A DNA stretch of 64,000 nt from CAWBAT01 sp046331665 (GCA_046331665.1 JAXLQK010000025.1:1-64000), one strand, 5' to 3'. Numbered from the stretch's first letter, positions 46,700 to 56,810 are shown. Numbers and translations: made by a program. Notes: generated from the sequence alone by a model not told the origin.

Positions 46700-49330
46700 A
46701 TGATGCTCAAAAGACTCCTCATTGCGATCCTGCTCTTCGTTTCGTCCGCCCTCGTTTCGGCCGCTGGTGCGCAGTCGCTTGATTTGGCCATTGATCGGGG
46801 GGCAGTTGGGTTGGTTCAAGCGTTGGACCGTTTGCCCTCGACCGCCCGGGTCATGTTTGTGGCCGCGCACCCGGATGATGAAAATTCCGGACTTCTTCCC
46901 TACGTCAGTCGCGGTTTGCACGCCAAAACTGCCTTGCTCACGCTGACGCGAGGGGAAGGCGGACAAAATCTCATTGGCTCCGAAATGTACGAGGGGCTGG
47001 GGTTGATCCGAACCGGCGAGTTGTTGGCGGCTGGCGAGTATTATGGAGTTGAGCAGTATTTCACTCGCGCCTTCGACTTTGGATTTTCCAGGAGCGCTGA
47101 AGAATCCTTTCAGAAATGGGGTCGGGAGGCCGTGCTCAGCGACATGGTTCGGGCGATCCGCCAATTCCGTCCCCACGTTCTAGTCTCGGTGTGGGCAGGT
47201 GATTCACGGGACGGCCACGGCCACCATCAAGCCTGCGGCCAACTGGCACGGGAGGCCTTTCGGGCCGCCGGAGAACCCAACCGGTTTCCGGAACTTTCCC
47301 AACAAGGGTTGACTCCCTGGAAAATTTCAAAACTCTACATCCGTGCGTCCAAAGCGGATGAGGCTACACTGACGATCAACACGGGCCAGTATGTACCCTT
47401 ATTAGGGTGTTCGTTTCAGGAATTGGCTTCCGTGGGGTACGGTTTTCATCGCAGCCAGGGGAATGGAGATACCTATGCACCTCCCGGACAGTTTGATTTC
47501 CATCTACGCCTTGTTTACCCCGAGAACGCTCAAGACAAGGGCTTGCTGGATTCGCTCGATCTCAAACTCGATGGTCTTCCCCGCCTCCTGGATCCCGGTT
47601 TTCCCAACAGGCAGTTAATTGAAGAGATGATTCAATCTACGGACCACAGGATTCAGGAAGCAGTGGAGAATTTTCGGCCTGAAGACTTCTCCGGAACGGT
47701 AGGCCCGCTCGTAGAGGGTATCCTAGCATTGCGTCGAGCTCAAGAAACGCTGGCATCGAAGTCAGAAATCGGGAAAAACAACACGAGAGGGGACCTGCTG
47801 TTTCTTCTCCAAGATAAAGAAAAAGATTTCACCAAGGCTCTAAATCTTGCCACCGGCCTCTACGTCGAAGGACTGGCGGAGGCTTCGTCGGTAACGCCCG
47901 GGCAGACCTTTGCCGTCCGCGTAACCGTGGTGAATCGTTCGGCTGAGAAAATAGAGTTGAATGAACTTGGTTTGGAGGCGGAAAAAGGCTGGGCTGTGAG
48001 CACGCAGAAGCCAGGGTTGCGCTCGCTTGAACCTGGGCAGAAAACCGTCTATGAACTTTCGGTCACGGTTTCCCCCGATGCCTCACCCACGCGGTTGCCA
48101 TGGAAGCGGAACAGCCGGAGAGACGGATATTATCAGGTGGATGCCGGATCTGCTTTGGCTGCTGCCCCTGCACCGCGGCTTTTTACCTCGTTTGGATACC
48201 AAATCCGTGGCGTCCGGTTTAGTTCGAAACAGCCGGTGCTTTTCCTGGAGGCCAATCCTTTGCGGGGGATTCACAAAGTCCCTCTGCTAGTTGTACCCCC
48301 TGTCTCACTTGAGGTTTCCCCTTCCCGGCAATTGATCCAAATGGAAAAGTCGACGATCCCAAGAGAGATACGCGTCAAGATCTCAAACAACCGTCGGTCT
48401 AGTACGGCTGGCGTCCTGAAGGCAATCCCACCTCCAGGCTGGTCGATTGCCCCTGAATCATTTCCATTTTCTCTGAACCGCTTCGGAGAAGCTGCTTCGT
48501 GTCGATTCACTGTGAATTTCGGGACGGAACAAAGCCCTGGACATTATCCTGTGCAGTTTCAAGCGCTGGTCGGCGGCGCGATGATTGATGAGGAATCTCA
48601 TCCCATTACTGTCCAGGATACGTGGACATTTCCCAATTACCGAAGGGCAGTTTCAGAACTTGAGGTTCTGGACCTCCGATTTCCCGCGGACCTGACAGTG
48701 GGGTACATCACGGGCCCTGGGGACAAAGTGCCCGACACGCTGAAGGAGTTGGGCATTCCAGTTAAATTGCTCAGCGCCGAGGATCTGGGGACAGGGGATC
48801 TGAGCAGTTTTCGATGCATTGTTGTTGGCGTCCGGGCTTATGAGGTTCGAGATGACTTGGTGGCGAGCAATAGCCGCCTCCTGGAGTATGTGAACGGGGG
48901 AGGCACTCTCGTCGTCCAGTATCAGCGCCGTGCCGGATGGGAGCGGGGGACTTTTTCTCCCTATCCGGCCAAAATTCGAAGTGATGGTGACCGGGTGACG
49001 GATGAACTGGCCCCGGTGACGATTCTTGAACCTTCAAACCCTATCTTCAATTTTCCAAATCACATCGGAGCGGGCGACTTCGAGGACTGGGTCCAAGAGC
49101 GAGGATTGTATTTCTTTCAGGACCGGGATCCCCATTTCCAACCCTTGCTTTCCATGGGGGATCCGGGGTTTTCGTTATTGGATGGGGGGCTACTCGTGGC
49201 CGATTACGAAAAAGGGAAATATATCCTGACTGCGCTTTCCTGGTTCCGTCAATTGCCCGAAGGAGTGCCGGGGGCGATCCGCCTGTTCGTAAACCTTTTG
49301 AGCCAGAAGCACCCGGGTGATCCGCCTTAG
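46700..49330 (+). CDS. Large secreted PIG-L deacetylase-family protein
   Basis: An 876-residue exported protein. After a signal peptide (about residues 1-24) comes a PIG-L/LmbE deacetylase domain (about 45-290) with zinc motifs AAHPDDENSG and DGHGHHQACG. The middle part (about 390-640) is made of beta-sandwich segments resembling NPCBM-associated/NEW3 domains (VTVVNRSAEKIELNELGLEAEKGW, VSPDASPTRLPW). The C-terminal third (about 645-870) resembles a glutamine-amidotransferase-like fold (CIVVGVRAYEVRDDL, YVNGGGTLVVQYQ). By family it would remove N-acetyl groups from a sugar substrate. The stop TAG lies within the terminal sequence of a MITE-like element. Confidence 0.88.
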   Translation: MMLKRLLIAILLFVSSALVSAAGAQSLDLAIDRGAVGLVQALDRLPSTARVMFVAAHPDDENSGLLPYVSRGLHAKTALLTLTRGEGGQNLIGSEMYEGLGLIRTGELLAAGEYYGVEQYFTRAFDFGFSRSAEESFQKWGREAVLSDMVRAIRQFRPHVLVSVWAGDSRDGHGHHQACGQLAREAFRAAGEPNRFPELSQQGLTPWKISKLYIRASKADEATLTINTGQYVPLLGCSFQELASVGYGFHRSQGNGDTYAPPGQFDFHLRLVYPENAQDKGLLDSLDLKLDGLPRLLDPGFPNRQLIEEMIQSTDHRIQEAVENFRPEDFSGTVGPLVEGILALRRAQETLASKSEIGKNNTRGDLLFLLQDKEKDFTKALNLATGLYVEGLAEASSVTPGQTFAVRVTVVNRSAEKIELNELGLEAEKGWAVSTQKPGLRSLEPGQKTVYELSVTVSPDASPTRLPWKRNSRRDGYYQVDAGSALAAAPAPRLFTSFGYQIRGVRFSSKQPVLFLEANPLRGIHKVPLLVVPPVSLEVSPSRQLIQMEKSTIPREIRVKISNNRRSSTAGVLKAIPPPGWSIAPESFPFSLNRFGEAASCRFTVNFGTEQSPGHYPVQFQALVGGAMIDEESHPITVQDTWTFPNYRRAVSELEVLDLRFPADLTVGYITGPGDKVPDTLKELGIPVKLLSAEDLGTGDLSSFRCIVVGVRAYEVRDDLVASNSRLLEYVNGGGTLVVQYQRRAGWERGTFSPYPAKIRSDGDRVTDELAPVTILEPSNPIFNFPNHIGAGDFEDWVQERGLYFFQDRDPHFQPLLSMGDPGFSLLDGGLLVADYEKGKYILTALSWFRQLPEGVPGAIRLFVNLLSQKHPGDPP

Positions 49331-49472
49331 CCGGTTGCTGAAAAACTCATTGTAGCGGCGCTCTATGAGCGCCGGCGAGGGGTGATGGAATGGACCAATT
49401 GGGATTCAGAGATCGCCGACCGCCCTTACCGTTCCCGCTGTGAGGCGATCGAGTTTCTCAGCAACTTGCCAG
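49326..49472. repeat. MITE/REP-like element, copy 2, abutting the PIG-L gene
   Basis: About 147 bp. The left end CTTAGCCGGTTGCTGAAAA and the right end (complement of CTGGCAAGTTGCTGAGAAA) match the terminal repeats of the copy at 17838. TGTAGCGGCGCTCTATGAGCGCCG inside is nearly identical to copies 1 and 3, while the second internal hairpin is degenerate. The TAG at 49328-49330 in the left end is the stop codon of the PIG-L gene. Confidence 0.8.
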
Positions 49473-49532
49473 ACGTTTTCTTCCCTCCAGTCGAGGGAAT
49501 CGCCCCATCATCCATAACCGTAGGAAGGACTC

Positions 49533-50357
49533 ATGTTCAGCGGAGCAAGAATTTGGCGAACCTTGGTTGGTTTTTTGCAAAAAAATCATTTTACCTATGC
49601 GGCGGCCATTGCTTACTACACCTTGTTTTCCTTCTTCCCTCTCATTCTGATTCTCCTCAACCTTAGCGGCGTGTTTATCCGCCGCCTTCATCTCGAAAAC
49701 TCCATCATCAATTCCGTGAAATTTTACCTCCCCATCGGGGCGGATTTGGTTGAAAGCAATCTTCGGGCAATCACCCTCTCCACGGGGAAGATCTCTCTCG
49801 TAGCACTGGTGATATTGATCTGGACAGCCTCGGGTGCATTCTTTCCTCTGGAACTGGCCCTGAACGAAGCTTGGCAGGTGAAATCAGAACGGGGCTTTTT
49901 CCATCGCCGATTCCTGGCGGCTTTGTTGACCCTGCTTTTTGGTTATTTCTTCTTGTTGTCCGCTTTGATTACCACCCTGATCATCCGGTTTGATCACTAT
50001 CTCAAACGGCTGCTGGGAAGTGACTGGAAGGATTCCATCTCGCCTGTCCTCATTAAAATGCTATTGGTTACCGTGAGCTTTGGACTGGCGATCTGCTTGT
50101 TTTCGTTCATCTACAAATTGGTTCCATATACCCGAGTTCGGTTTGCCCAAGTCATCCCGAGCGCCATCATGGGGGCATTTACCTGGGAGGTGGCGAAGTA
50201 CGCATTCACGACATTGATCCGATTCTCCAACTACTCTTCGGTGTACGGGTCAATTGCCAGCATCATGGTCATTTTGATTTGGGTTTATCTTTCGGCCGTG
50301 ATCGTCCTTTTTTTTGCTGAACATTCTGCCCAAACTGCGGCGACGAAAAAAAAGTGA
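49533..50357 (+). CDS. YihY/BrkB-family inner membrane protein
   Basis: A 274-residue integral membrane protein of the YihY/BrkB family (once misnamed ribonuclease BN). Family hallmarks are HFTYAAAIAYYTLFSFFPLILIL near residue 20-42, the ASGAFFPLELALNEAW region, and YSSVYGSIASIMVILIWVYLSAVIVLFFAEH near the end. About six transmembrane helices are predicted. GGAAGGA upstream supports the start. A role in transport or export is suggested for the family, but its substrate is unknown. Confidence 0.92.
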   Translation: MFSGARIWRTLVGFLQKNHFTYAAAIAYYTLFSFFPLILILLNLSGVFIRRLHLENSIINSVKFYLPIGADLVESNLRAITLSTGKISLVALVILIWTASGAFFPLELALNEAWQVKSERGFFHRRFLAALLTLLFGYFFLLSALITTLIIRFDHYLKRLLGSDWKDSISPVLIKMLLVTVSFGLAICLFSFIYKLVPYTRVRFAQVIPSAIMGAFTWEVAKYAFTTLIRFSNYSSVYGSIASIMVILIWVYLSAVIVLFFAEHSAQTAATKKK

Positions 50358-50451
50358 TTTATTCCGGCCGCCTTTAGGGTGGACCGCGACAAATTCGTAC
50401 CGCGTGCGTGAAGGCGTTTGGTATGATCGGGTGGGAAAAAAGAGTACTGTC

Positions 50452-51213
50452 ATGAACATTGCATTGGTCGGATATGGAAAGATGGGACGGGAAGTTGAAC
50501 GCGTCGCAGTGCAGCGCGGGCATGTGATTTGCAGTCGAATTGACCCTTCTTTGCAAGAGAACAATCAGCCCCTGATCTCCGCTTCCAGTCTCGGGACATC
50601 GGAGGTGAGCATTGAGTTTACTCACCCCGGCGCCGTGCTGGACAATATCCGATCCTTGGCTGCTCTGAAGATCCCCATGGTGGTGGGGACGACAGGCTGG
50701 TATCAACAGCTCCCCCAGGTCGAAGAGTGGGTTCGCAACGCCGGGGTTGGATTGATTTATGCCCCGAATTTCTCTTTGGGAGTGAATCTCTTCTATCAGA
50801 TTGTTGCCAAAGCGGCAGGCGTGTTTCAACCCTTTGCTGAATACGACGTCGGACTCAGCGAAGTGCATCATCGTCAGAAATTGGATAGTCCGAGCGGAAC
50901 AGCCAAAAAGCTGATCGAAATCCTCCTGCGGGGCCTTCCAAGAAAGAAAAGAGCCGTAACGGGTTCACCCCAGCATCCGCTTCAAGAAGATGATCTGCAG
51001 GTCACCTCCTCGAGAGTCGGACACGTCCCCGGAATCCATACCGTCCTCTTTGATTCTTCTGCTGACTCCATTGAACTGACTCATACGGTTCGATCCCGCG
51101 AAGGATTTGCCTCGGGTGCCATCATGGCGGCCGAATGGATTCAAGGTCGGAAAGGGTTGTTTACCTTCGAGCAGGCGTTAAGCGATTGGTTGGGCAATTT
51201 GGATAGAGAGTAG
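50452..51213 (+). CDS. dapB: 4-Hydroxy-tetrahydrodipicolinate reductase
   Basis: A 253-residue NAD(P)H-dependent reductase of lysine and diaminopimelate synthesis. It has an N-terminal Rossmann motif (ALVGYGKMGREVE), VVGTTGWYQ, and the signature EVHHRQKLDSPSGTAKKL with the catalytic His and Lys. It is slightly short for the family but complete, ending with SREGFASGAIMAAEWI. An earlier in-frame start at 50314 would overlap the YihY gene and is unlikely. dapA follows by 52 bases. Confidence 0.94.
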   Translation: MNIALVGYGKMGREVERVAVQRGHVICSRIDPSLQENNQPLISASSLGTSEVSIEFTHPGAVLDNIRSLAALKIPMVVGTTGWYQQLPQVEEWVRNAGVGLIYAPNFSLGVNLFYQIVAKAAGVFQPFAEYDVGLSEVHHRQKLDSPSGTAKKLIEILLRGLPRKKRAVTGSPQHPLQEDDLQVTSSRVGHVPGIHTVLFDSSADSIELTHTVRSREGFASGAIMAAEWIQGRKGLFTFEQALSDWLGNLDRE

Positions 51214-51265
51214 AGATGGCCTTCATAATTCATCGGTTGAACCTTTCATGATAAGGAGCATTCCA

Positions 51266-52156
51266 ATGTCGGAGAAACCACGCTTTCGCGGCGCCATGAC
51301 GGCTTTGGTTACCCCTTTTGACCAGGCGGGAAAGCTCGATGAAAAAAGCTTGAAGCGCCTGGTGGAATCGCAAATCGCCGGTGGAATTGATGGACTCGTG
51401 CCGTGTGGGACTACGGGAGAGGCGTCCACGTTGGAATATGACGAGCATTTCCGGGTCTGCGAATTGACGGCCGAATATGCCAACGGGAGAGCACAGGTCA
51501 TTATTGGCGGCGGAAGCAACAACACGCGCCGGGCGATTGCTCTCACTCAATTTGCCAAAAAGATCGGTGCCGACGCCGTACTATCCGTGGGTCCCTACTA
51601 CAACAAGCCGACCCAGGAAGGGCATTACCAGCATTTCAAAGCCATCGCGGAATCAGCGGATATTCCCATCATCATCTACAATATTCCGGGCCGAACGGGG
51701 GTTAACATTGAGCCCGATACGCTCTTGCGCCTGGCTGAAATCCCCAACATTGTGGGCGTCAAAGAAGCCTCAGGGAATCTGGATCAGATGATCACCATCC
51801 TGCGCGATCGCCCCAGCCACTTCTCCGTGCTTGCCGGCGACGACTCCTTTTCCCTGCCCTTGATCTCCGTAGGCGGAGACGGCTGCATTTCGGTTCTTGC
51901 CAATGAGATGCCCCGGGAATTTGCCCAAATGATCCACGCCGCGCTGGAAAATCGCTGGGACGAAGCGCGCGCCATCAACTACCACACCTTTGCCCTGATG
52001 CGGGCGAATTTTCTGGAGACCAATCCGGTGCCCGTGAAGGCCGCTCTGGCCATGATGGGGATGATTCAAGAAGTCTATCGTTTGCCGTTGGTCCCCATGC
52101 AACCCAAAAACCGCGAGAAGCTGGCGGCCATCCTCCATACCCTGAAGTTGATTTAA
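51266..52156 (+). CDS. dapA: 4-Hydroxy-tetrahydrodipicolinate synthase
   Basis: A 296-residue TIM-barrel class I aldolase that condenses pyruvate with aspartate semialdehyde, the committed step of lysine synthesis. Motifs are ALVTPFD, PCGTTGEASTL (oxyanion Thr pair), IIYNIPGRTGVNI (catalytic Tyr) and GVKEASGN (Schiff-base Lys). AAGGAG seven bases before ATG 51266 defines the start. Its length is normal. It is downstream of dapB in the order dapB-dapA, with dapD and a deacylase 3.8 kb further on the same strand. Confidence 0.96.
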   Translation: MSEKPRFRGAMTALVTPFDQAGKLDEKSLKRLVESQIAGGIDGLVPCGTTGEASTLEYDEHFRVCELTAEYANGRAQVIIGGGSNNTRRAIALTQFAKKIGADAVLSVGPYYNKPTQEGHYQHFKAIAESADIPIIIYNIPGRTGVNIEPDTLLRLAEIPNIVGVKEASGNLDQMITILRDRPSHFSVLAGDDSFSLPLISVGGDGCISVLANEMPREFAQMIHAALENRWDEARAINYHTFALMRANFLETNPVPVKAALAMMGMIQEVYRLPLVPMQPKNREKLAAILHTLKLI

Positions 52157-52229
52157 CTGCTATAATCCCTGGTAGATAACCTCCCCAGTCTCCACTTCCC
52201 AAATTGGTGAATTACTTGGAGACAAGTTT

Positions 52230-53927
52230 ATGAGGCTCATCAACTGCGCCATTCTGTATTCCCTCGTCACCATCGTGAGTGTACACGCCGGTCTGCAAGG
52301 CCAACAACTGGCCGTTGAGCCGTCCCCCACTGAAGGGGCCAGCAAGGAGGCTCCCAAAGGAGGAACAATTCGTGGCACAGTCATTGGGACCGACACCGAC
52401 GCCGGCTTGAAAAAAGTCACCTTGGTTCTACAAACGGTACAATCACAAGGGGGAGACTCCACAAATTCAACTCAGACGGATGTGAACGGAGAATACCGAT
52501 TCGAGAATGTGAAGCCAGGCAGGTACAGTTTGAGCGCTTACCGCAATGGGTACGTCGATGCGGTCTATGGGCAGAAATCGGGAAACTCATTTTCCCAACG
52601 AGGTGGCACAATCTTGGATGTTCGTGCAGGACAATTGCTCAATTCCATCAATATTAAACTGATTCGTGGGGGCGCCATAGAAGGTCGCATCCTTGATTCT
52701 GACAATGAACCCGTGGCTCGCGCCATCGTGCAAGTTGCTCGTTACGCCTCTATTCGAGGAAAGCGTCAACTGGTAAATTCAAGCATGGCTTTCACAGATG
52801 ATCGCGGCCACTATCGTCTTTTCAATATTCCTCCAGGACTTTATTACTTGCAATCTGCTTATCGAGGCTGGGAGATGCAGGAGCGCGGCTTGGGCTCCCC
52901 TCCGACTTACTATCCTGGCGTCATGACTCCTCAGGAAGCCAGCAAAATTCAGGTGCGTGCGGGACGCGATATTACAGGAATGGACATGATATTGGCGGAG
53001 ACTGAAGTTTATTCAGTAAGTGGCAGAGCCGTTGGGTTTGATGGAAAACCAATCCCCAATGGATTCGTCCATCCAATTCGATTGCCTATGGCAGGAGCTT
53101 TGTGGGGAAGCAGGCCTGGGGCATCCGATTTTCAAGGACAATTCAAGCTCAAGGGGCTCTTCCCCGGGAAATACCGGATTTCGGCGACGACAGAGCGAGA
53201 TGGAAAGCGGCTCTCAGGAAATACGCTCGTTGAGATCTCGAATAACGATATTGACGGTGTGTTGATAACTCTCGGCGAAGGCACCGAGATCTCAGGCCGT
53301 GTCGAACACGAAGGGCAAAAGGGATCACTACAATTATCTCGTCTGAGAATTTCTTTTGAAGAGGTTCCAGGTGATCTTGAAGGGTTTTTGGGGAGGAATA
53401 CTGAACCCAAAGACGATGCGACATTTCGTCTGACCGATGTACCCGAGATGATAGGCACATTCAATGTGACGGGGCTAAGCGATAGTTTCTTTTTGCAATC
53501 GGTGCGAGTCGATGGACGTGAAATGATCGATACACCCGTTGAAATCAAGGGCAACAGTCCGCTCGAAGGCGTGGAAATTGTCATCTCTCCTCAAGGGGCA
53601 TCGCTGAATGGGATTGTTAAATCAGAGGAACAGGGTCCTCCGGTGAAAGGGGCTACGGTCGTGGTCTTTCCGGTTGACCTTGAGAAACGTGGGCCCAGCT
53701 CACGCTTTATCAAGACGGGCCAATCCGACCAGCAAGGCCGCTACTCCATCCAAGGGCTTCCACCGGCTGAATATTTCATTTGTGGTCTCAAGACGCTCGA
53801 AGGAGGGTTGGAATTGGATGACGATTTCTTAAAAGTTCTGCAAAAGACCTCAACCCAAGTCCGTCTGGAGCGGGGAGAGTCCAGAGACGAATCTCTCATC
53901 GCTCAGGAAGCTCCGGAAACGGAGTAA
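52230..53927 (+). CDS. Secreted carboxypeptidase-regulatory-like domain protein
   Basis: A 565-residue exported protein. A signal peptide (about 1-25) precedes several carboxypeptidase-regulatory-like beta-sandwich units: GTIRGTVIGTDTDAGLKKVTL with NGEYRFENVKPGRYSLSAYRNGY (about 45-115), GGAIEGRILDSDNEPVARAIV with DRGHYRLFNIPPGLYYL (about 145-215), VYSVSGRAVGFDGKPI with FQGQFKLKGLFPGKYRI, and a last unit ending QGRYSIQGLPPAEYFICGL. Such repeats are structural, common in acidobacterial secreted proteins. GGAG upstream supports the start. It lies within the dap run and is followed by a near-copy. No enzymatic motif is seen. Confidence 0.85.
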   Translation: MRLINCAILYSLVTIVSVHAGLQGQQLAVEPSPTEGASKEAPKGGTIRGTVIGTDTDAGLKKVTLVLQTVQSQGGDSTNSTQTDVNGEYRFENVKPGRYSLSAYRNGYVDAVYGQKSGNSFSQRGGTILDVRAGQLLNSINIKLIRGGAIEGRILDSDNEPVARAIVQVARYASIRGKRQLVNSSMAFTDDRGHYRLFNIPPGLYYLQSAYRGWEMQERGLGSPPTYYPGVMTPQEASKIQVRAGRDITGMDMILAETEVYSVSGRAVGFDGKPIPNGFVHPIRLPMAGALWGSRPGASDFQGQFKLKGLFPGKYRISATTERDGKRLSGNTLVEISNNDIDGVLITLGEGTEISGRVEHEGQKGSLQLSRLRISFEEVPGDLEGFLGRNTEPKDDATFRLTDVPEMIGTFNVTGLSDSFFLQSVRVDGREMIDTPVEIKGNSPLEGVEIVISPQGASLNGIVKSEEQGPPVKGATVVVFPVDLEKRGPSSRFIKTGQSDQQGRYSIQGLPPAEYFICGLKTLEGGLELDDDFLKVLQKTSTQVRLERGESRDESLIAQEAPETE

Positions 53928-55758
53928 CGGGCGTCGATCCTCCGAAACCTGAAACTGATTTAGCCGTATGTGAGATTGAACAGACCTTGGCTCTACCCTT
54001 CATCTTTGCCTAAGGGTTCGAGGTCCTCGAGGCGGCATAATCCAATGTGGCGCCAAATTAACTTCCTCATTTTTGTTTTTCTCTTCTTCTTGAATTTGCC
54101 GGCGAACTTTCTAGCCCAAAACCAGCCCGCGACCGATCAGTCGAGTCTGGCGCCCACTGCAGGCAAGGAAGTTCCGAAGGTAGGAACAATTCGCGGCATC
54201 GTCATTGGGACCGACACCGACGCCGGCTTGAAAAAAGTCACCTTGGTTCTACAAAATATACAATCACAAGGGGGAGAGCCAACAAGCTCAACTCAGACGG
54301 ATGCGAATGGAGAATATCGATTCGAGAATGTGAAGCCGGGCAAATACAGTTTGAGCGCCTACCGAAATGGTTATGTCGATGCGGTCTATGGGCAGAAATC
54401 GGGGAACCCATTTTCCCAACGAGGAGGCATAACCTTGGATGTCCGTGCAGGACAATCGCTTAATTCCATCAATTTGAAGCTGATTCGCGGCGGCGCCATA
54501 GAAGGTCGCATCGTTGATTCTGACAACGAGCCTGTGGCTCGGGCCATCGTACAAGTTGCCCGTTACACCTCTATTCGAGGAAAGCGTCAACTGGTAGCTT
54601 CAGGCACGGCTTCCACAGATGATCTCGGCCGCTATCGTCTGTTCAATATCCCGCCGGGACTTTATTATCTGCAATCTGCATATCGAGGCTGGGAGAGGCA
54701 AGAAAGCGGCTTGAGCTCCCCTCCAACTTACTATCCCGGCGTCATGACTCCTCAGGAAGCCACCAAAATCCAGGTGCGTGCGGGACGCGACATAACCGGA
54801 ATAGACGTGACGCTAGTGGAGACTAAAGTTTACTCGGTGAGTGGCAAGGCTGTGGGATTTGATGGAAAACCATTCGGCAATGGGTTGGTCATTCCGATGC
54901 GATTGCCTATGGGAGGAGCTTTGTGGGGAAGCAGGCCTGCGGTATCCGACTTCCAAGGACAGTTCAAGCTCAAGGGGCTCTTTCCGGGGAAGTACCGGAT
55001 TTCGGCGACGACAGAGCGGGATGGAAAGCGGTTCTCAGGACGGCAATCTGACTTTTGACATCTACAAATAGTAATATCGAAAGTGCGTATTGACTCTCGG
55101 CGAGAGTATAGAAGTCTCTGGTCGCGTCGAAATCGAAAGGCAAAGGGGATCTCCTGAACCAGCAAATTTAAGGAAATTTCCCTTGACGCAAGCATGGAGG
55201 ATCCTCGAGGTTTTTTTGCGAGAAGGGATGGGGAAGTAAAAGAGGATGCAGCCTTTCGTCTCACTGGCGTCCCCGAGATGATGAGCACATTCAGAGTGAC
55301 GGGAATTTCTGGAAATTACTTTTTTGCAATCGGTGCGAGTCGATGGACGTGAAATGATCGATACACCCATTGAAATCAAGGGCAGTAGTCCGCTCGAGGG
55401 CGTAGAAATTGTCATCTCTCCTCAAGGGGCATCGCTGAATGGGAATGTTAAATCAGAGGAACAGGGTCCTCCGGTGAAAGGGGCTACGGTCGTGATCTTT
55501 CCGGTTGACCTTGAGAAACGTGGGCCCAGCTCACGCTTTGTCAAGACCAGCCAGTCCGACCAGCAAGGCCGCTATTCCATTCAGGGTCTTCCACCGGCTG
55601 AATATTTCATTTGTGGTCTCAAGTCGCTCGAAGGAGGGTTGGAATCGGATGAGGATTTCTTGAAAGAACTGCAAAAAACGTCAACGCAAGTCCGTTTGGA
55701 GCTGGGAGAATCCAGAGACGAACCTTTGATTGCACAAGAAGCTCCCGAATTTGAGTAA
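52362..55758 (+). repeat. Tandem duplication of about 1.8 kb
   Basis: Bases 52362-53927 and 54183-55758 are homologous in direct orientation, offset by about 1821 bases. Identity is high through most of the length and near-complete in the last 400 bases, while the signal-peptide regions differ. The first copy is an intact gene, the second is broken. Confidence 0.88.
54045..55758 (+). pseudogene. Decaying second copy of the carboxypeptidase-regulatory-like protein gene
   Basis: The second member of the tandem pair. Its own signal peptide (MWRQINFLIFVFLFFL) is intact and the frame stays open to 55058, about residue 337. From there the homologous protein continues only through several frame changes: near 55035-55085, near 55165, and an extra T in the T-run at about 55317-55322. 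The last section, from about 55324 to the stop at 55758, is again open and nearly identical to the first copy. Several separate lesions in one gene argue for real decay, not a single sequencing error. A secreted truncated product of 337 residues remains possible. Confidence 0.85.
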
Positions 55759-55973
55759 GCTGAGTTTATGATTTCGATCCACCTTGACCGAATTCCATCC
55801 TTCCCTTTGTAGCCCCCCTTCCAAAATGCCCAGGTTTGATCGAGTGCGGTCTTCAATTTTGGATCTCCGATAATTTTTTGATCAACGGCAATGCGTTAAC
55901 CTGACTCGTGGTAACATGACCGGGTCAGTTGAAAATTAGACCCTCGTTGTGACCTGCGATATCAAACAAGTAT

Positions 55974-56810
55974 ATGAGCGACTTGGAACATCTTATCCCC
56001 ATCCATTTTGCCAAAAGACGTGAAGAGCTGAGCGAAGAATCTGCTCGTCTTTTTGAAGAGTTTATTGAAAAGCTGGACCGGGGAGAATGCCGGGCCGCCG
56101 AGAAGGTGAAAGGAAATTGGGAAGTAAACTCCTGGGTAAAACAGGGAATCTTGCTCGGATTCAAACTGGGGAACATTGTCGATCATTCCATCGATCAGCG
56201 CTTTCAATTCCAGGACAAGCACACCTACCCCTTGAAAGACTTCAAAAATTCATCCGCGGGCCTGCGCGTTGTTCCCGGGGGCTCGTCCGTGCGCCGCGGC
56301 GCTTATTTGGGAAAAAACGTTACTTTGATGCCTCCCATGTATATCAACGTGGGAGCCTATGTCGATGATGGGACCATGGTTGATTCCCACGCCCTGGTCG
56401 GTTCGTGCGCTCAGATAGGGAAGCGCGTGCACCTGAGCGCCGGATGTCAAATTGGCGGTGTGTTGGAACCAGTTGGCGCCATGCCGGTTATTATTGAGGA
56501 TGAAGTGTTGATTGGCGGAAATTCCGGGATTTATGATGGGACGCTGGTGCAGACCGGGGCCGTCATCGGCGCTGGAACCATCATCACCGGAGCTGTACCG
56601 GTTTTTGATTTGGTGAAAAATGAAATTTACCGGAAGCACCCTAATCACCCGCTCGTGATTCCACAAAATGCGGTTGTTGTCCCGGGAGCCAGGACCGCCA
56701 GCGGTGAATTTGCCGCGCGCCACGGCCTGCATGTGGCTTGCCCCCTGATCATCAAATATCGCGATGAGACAACCGATGCGGCCACCGCGTTGGAAGACTT
56801 GTTGCGGTGA
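55974..56810 (+). CDS. dapD: Tetrahydrodipicolinate N-succinyltransferase
   Basis: A 278-residue hexapeptide-repeat acyltransferase of the succinylase branch of lysine synthesis. The helical N-terminal domain (about 1-100) is followed by a left-handed beta-helix with PPMYINVGAYVDDGTMVDSHALVGSCAQIGKRVHLSAG and GGVLEPVGAMPVIIEDEVLIGG, which match the E. coli type closely. Its length agrees with E. coli DapD (274). No strong ribosome-binding site is seen. An M20 deacylase gene follows by 57 bases and may supply the later desuccinylation step. Confidence 0.92.
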   Translation: MSDLEHLIPIHFAKRREELSEESARLFEEFIEKLDRGECRAAEKVKGNWEVNSWVKQGILLGFKLGNIVDHSIDQRFQFQDKHTYPLKDFKNSSAGLRVVPGGSSVRRGAYLGKNVTLMPPMYINVGAYVDDGTMVDSHALVGSCAQIGKRVHLSAGCQIGGVLEPVGAMPVIIEDEVLIGGNSGIYDGTLVQTGAVIGAGTIITGAVPVFDLVKNEIYRKHPNHPLVIPQNAVVVPGARTASGEFAARHGLHVACPLIIKYRDETTDAATALEDLLR

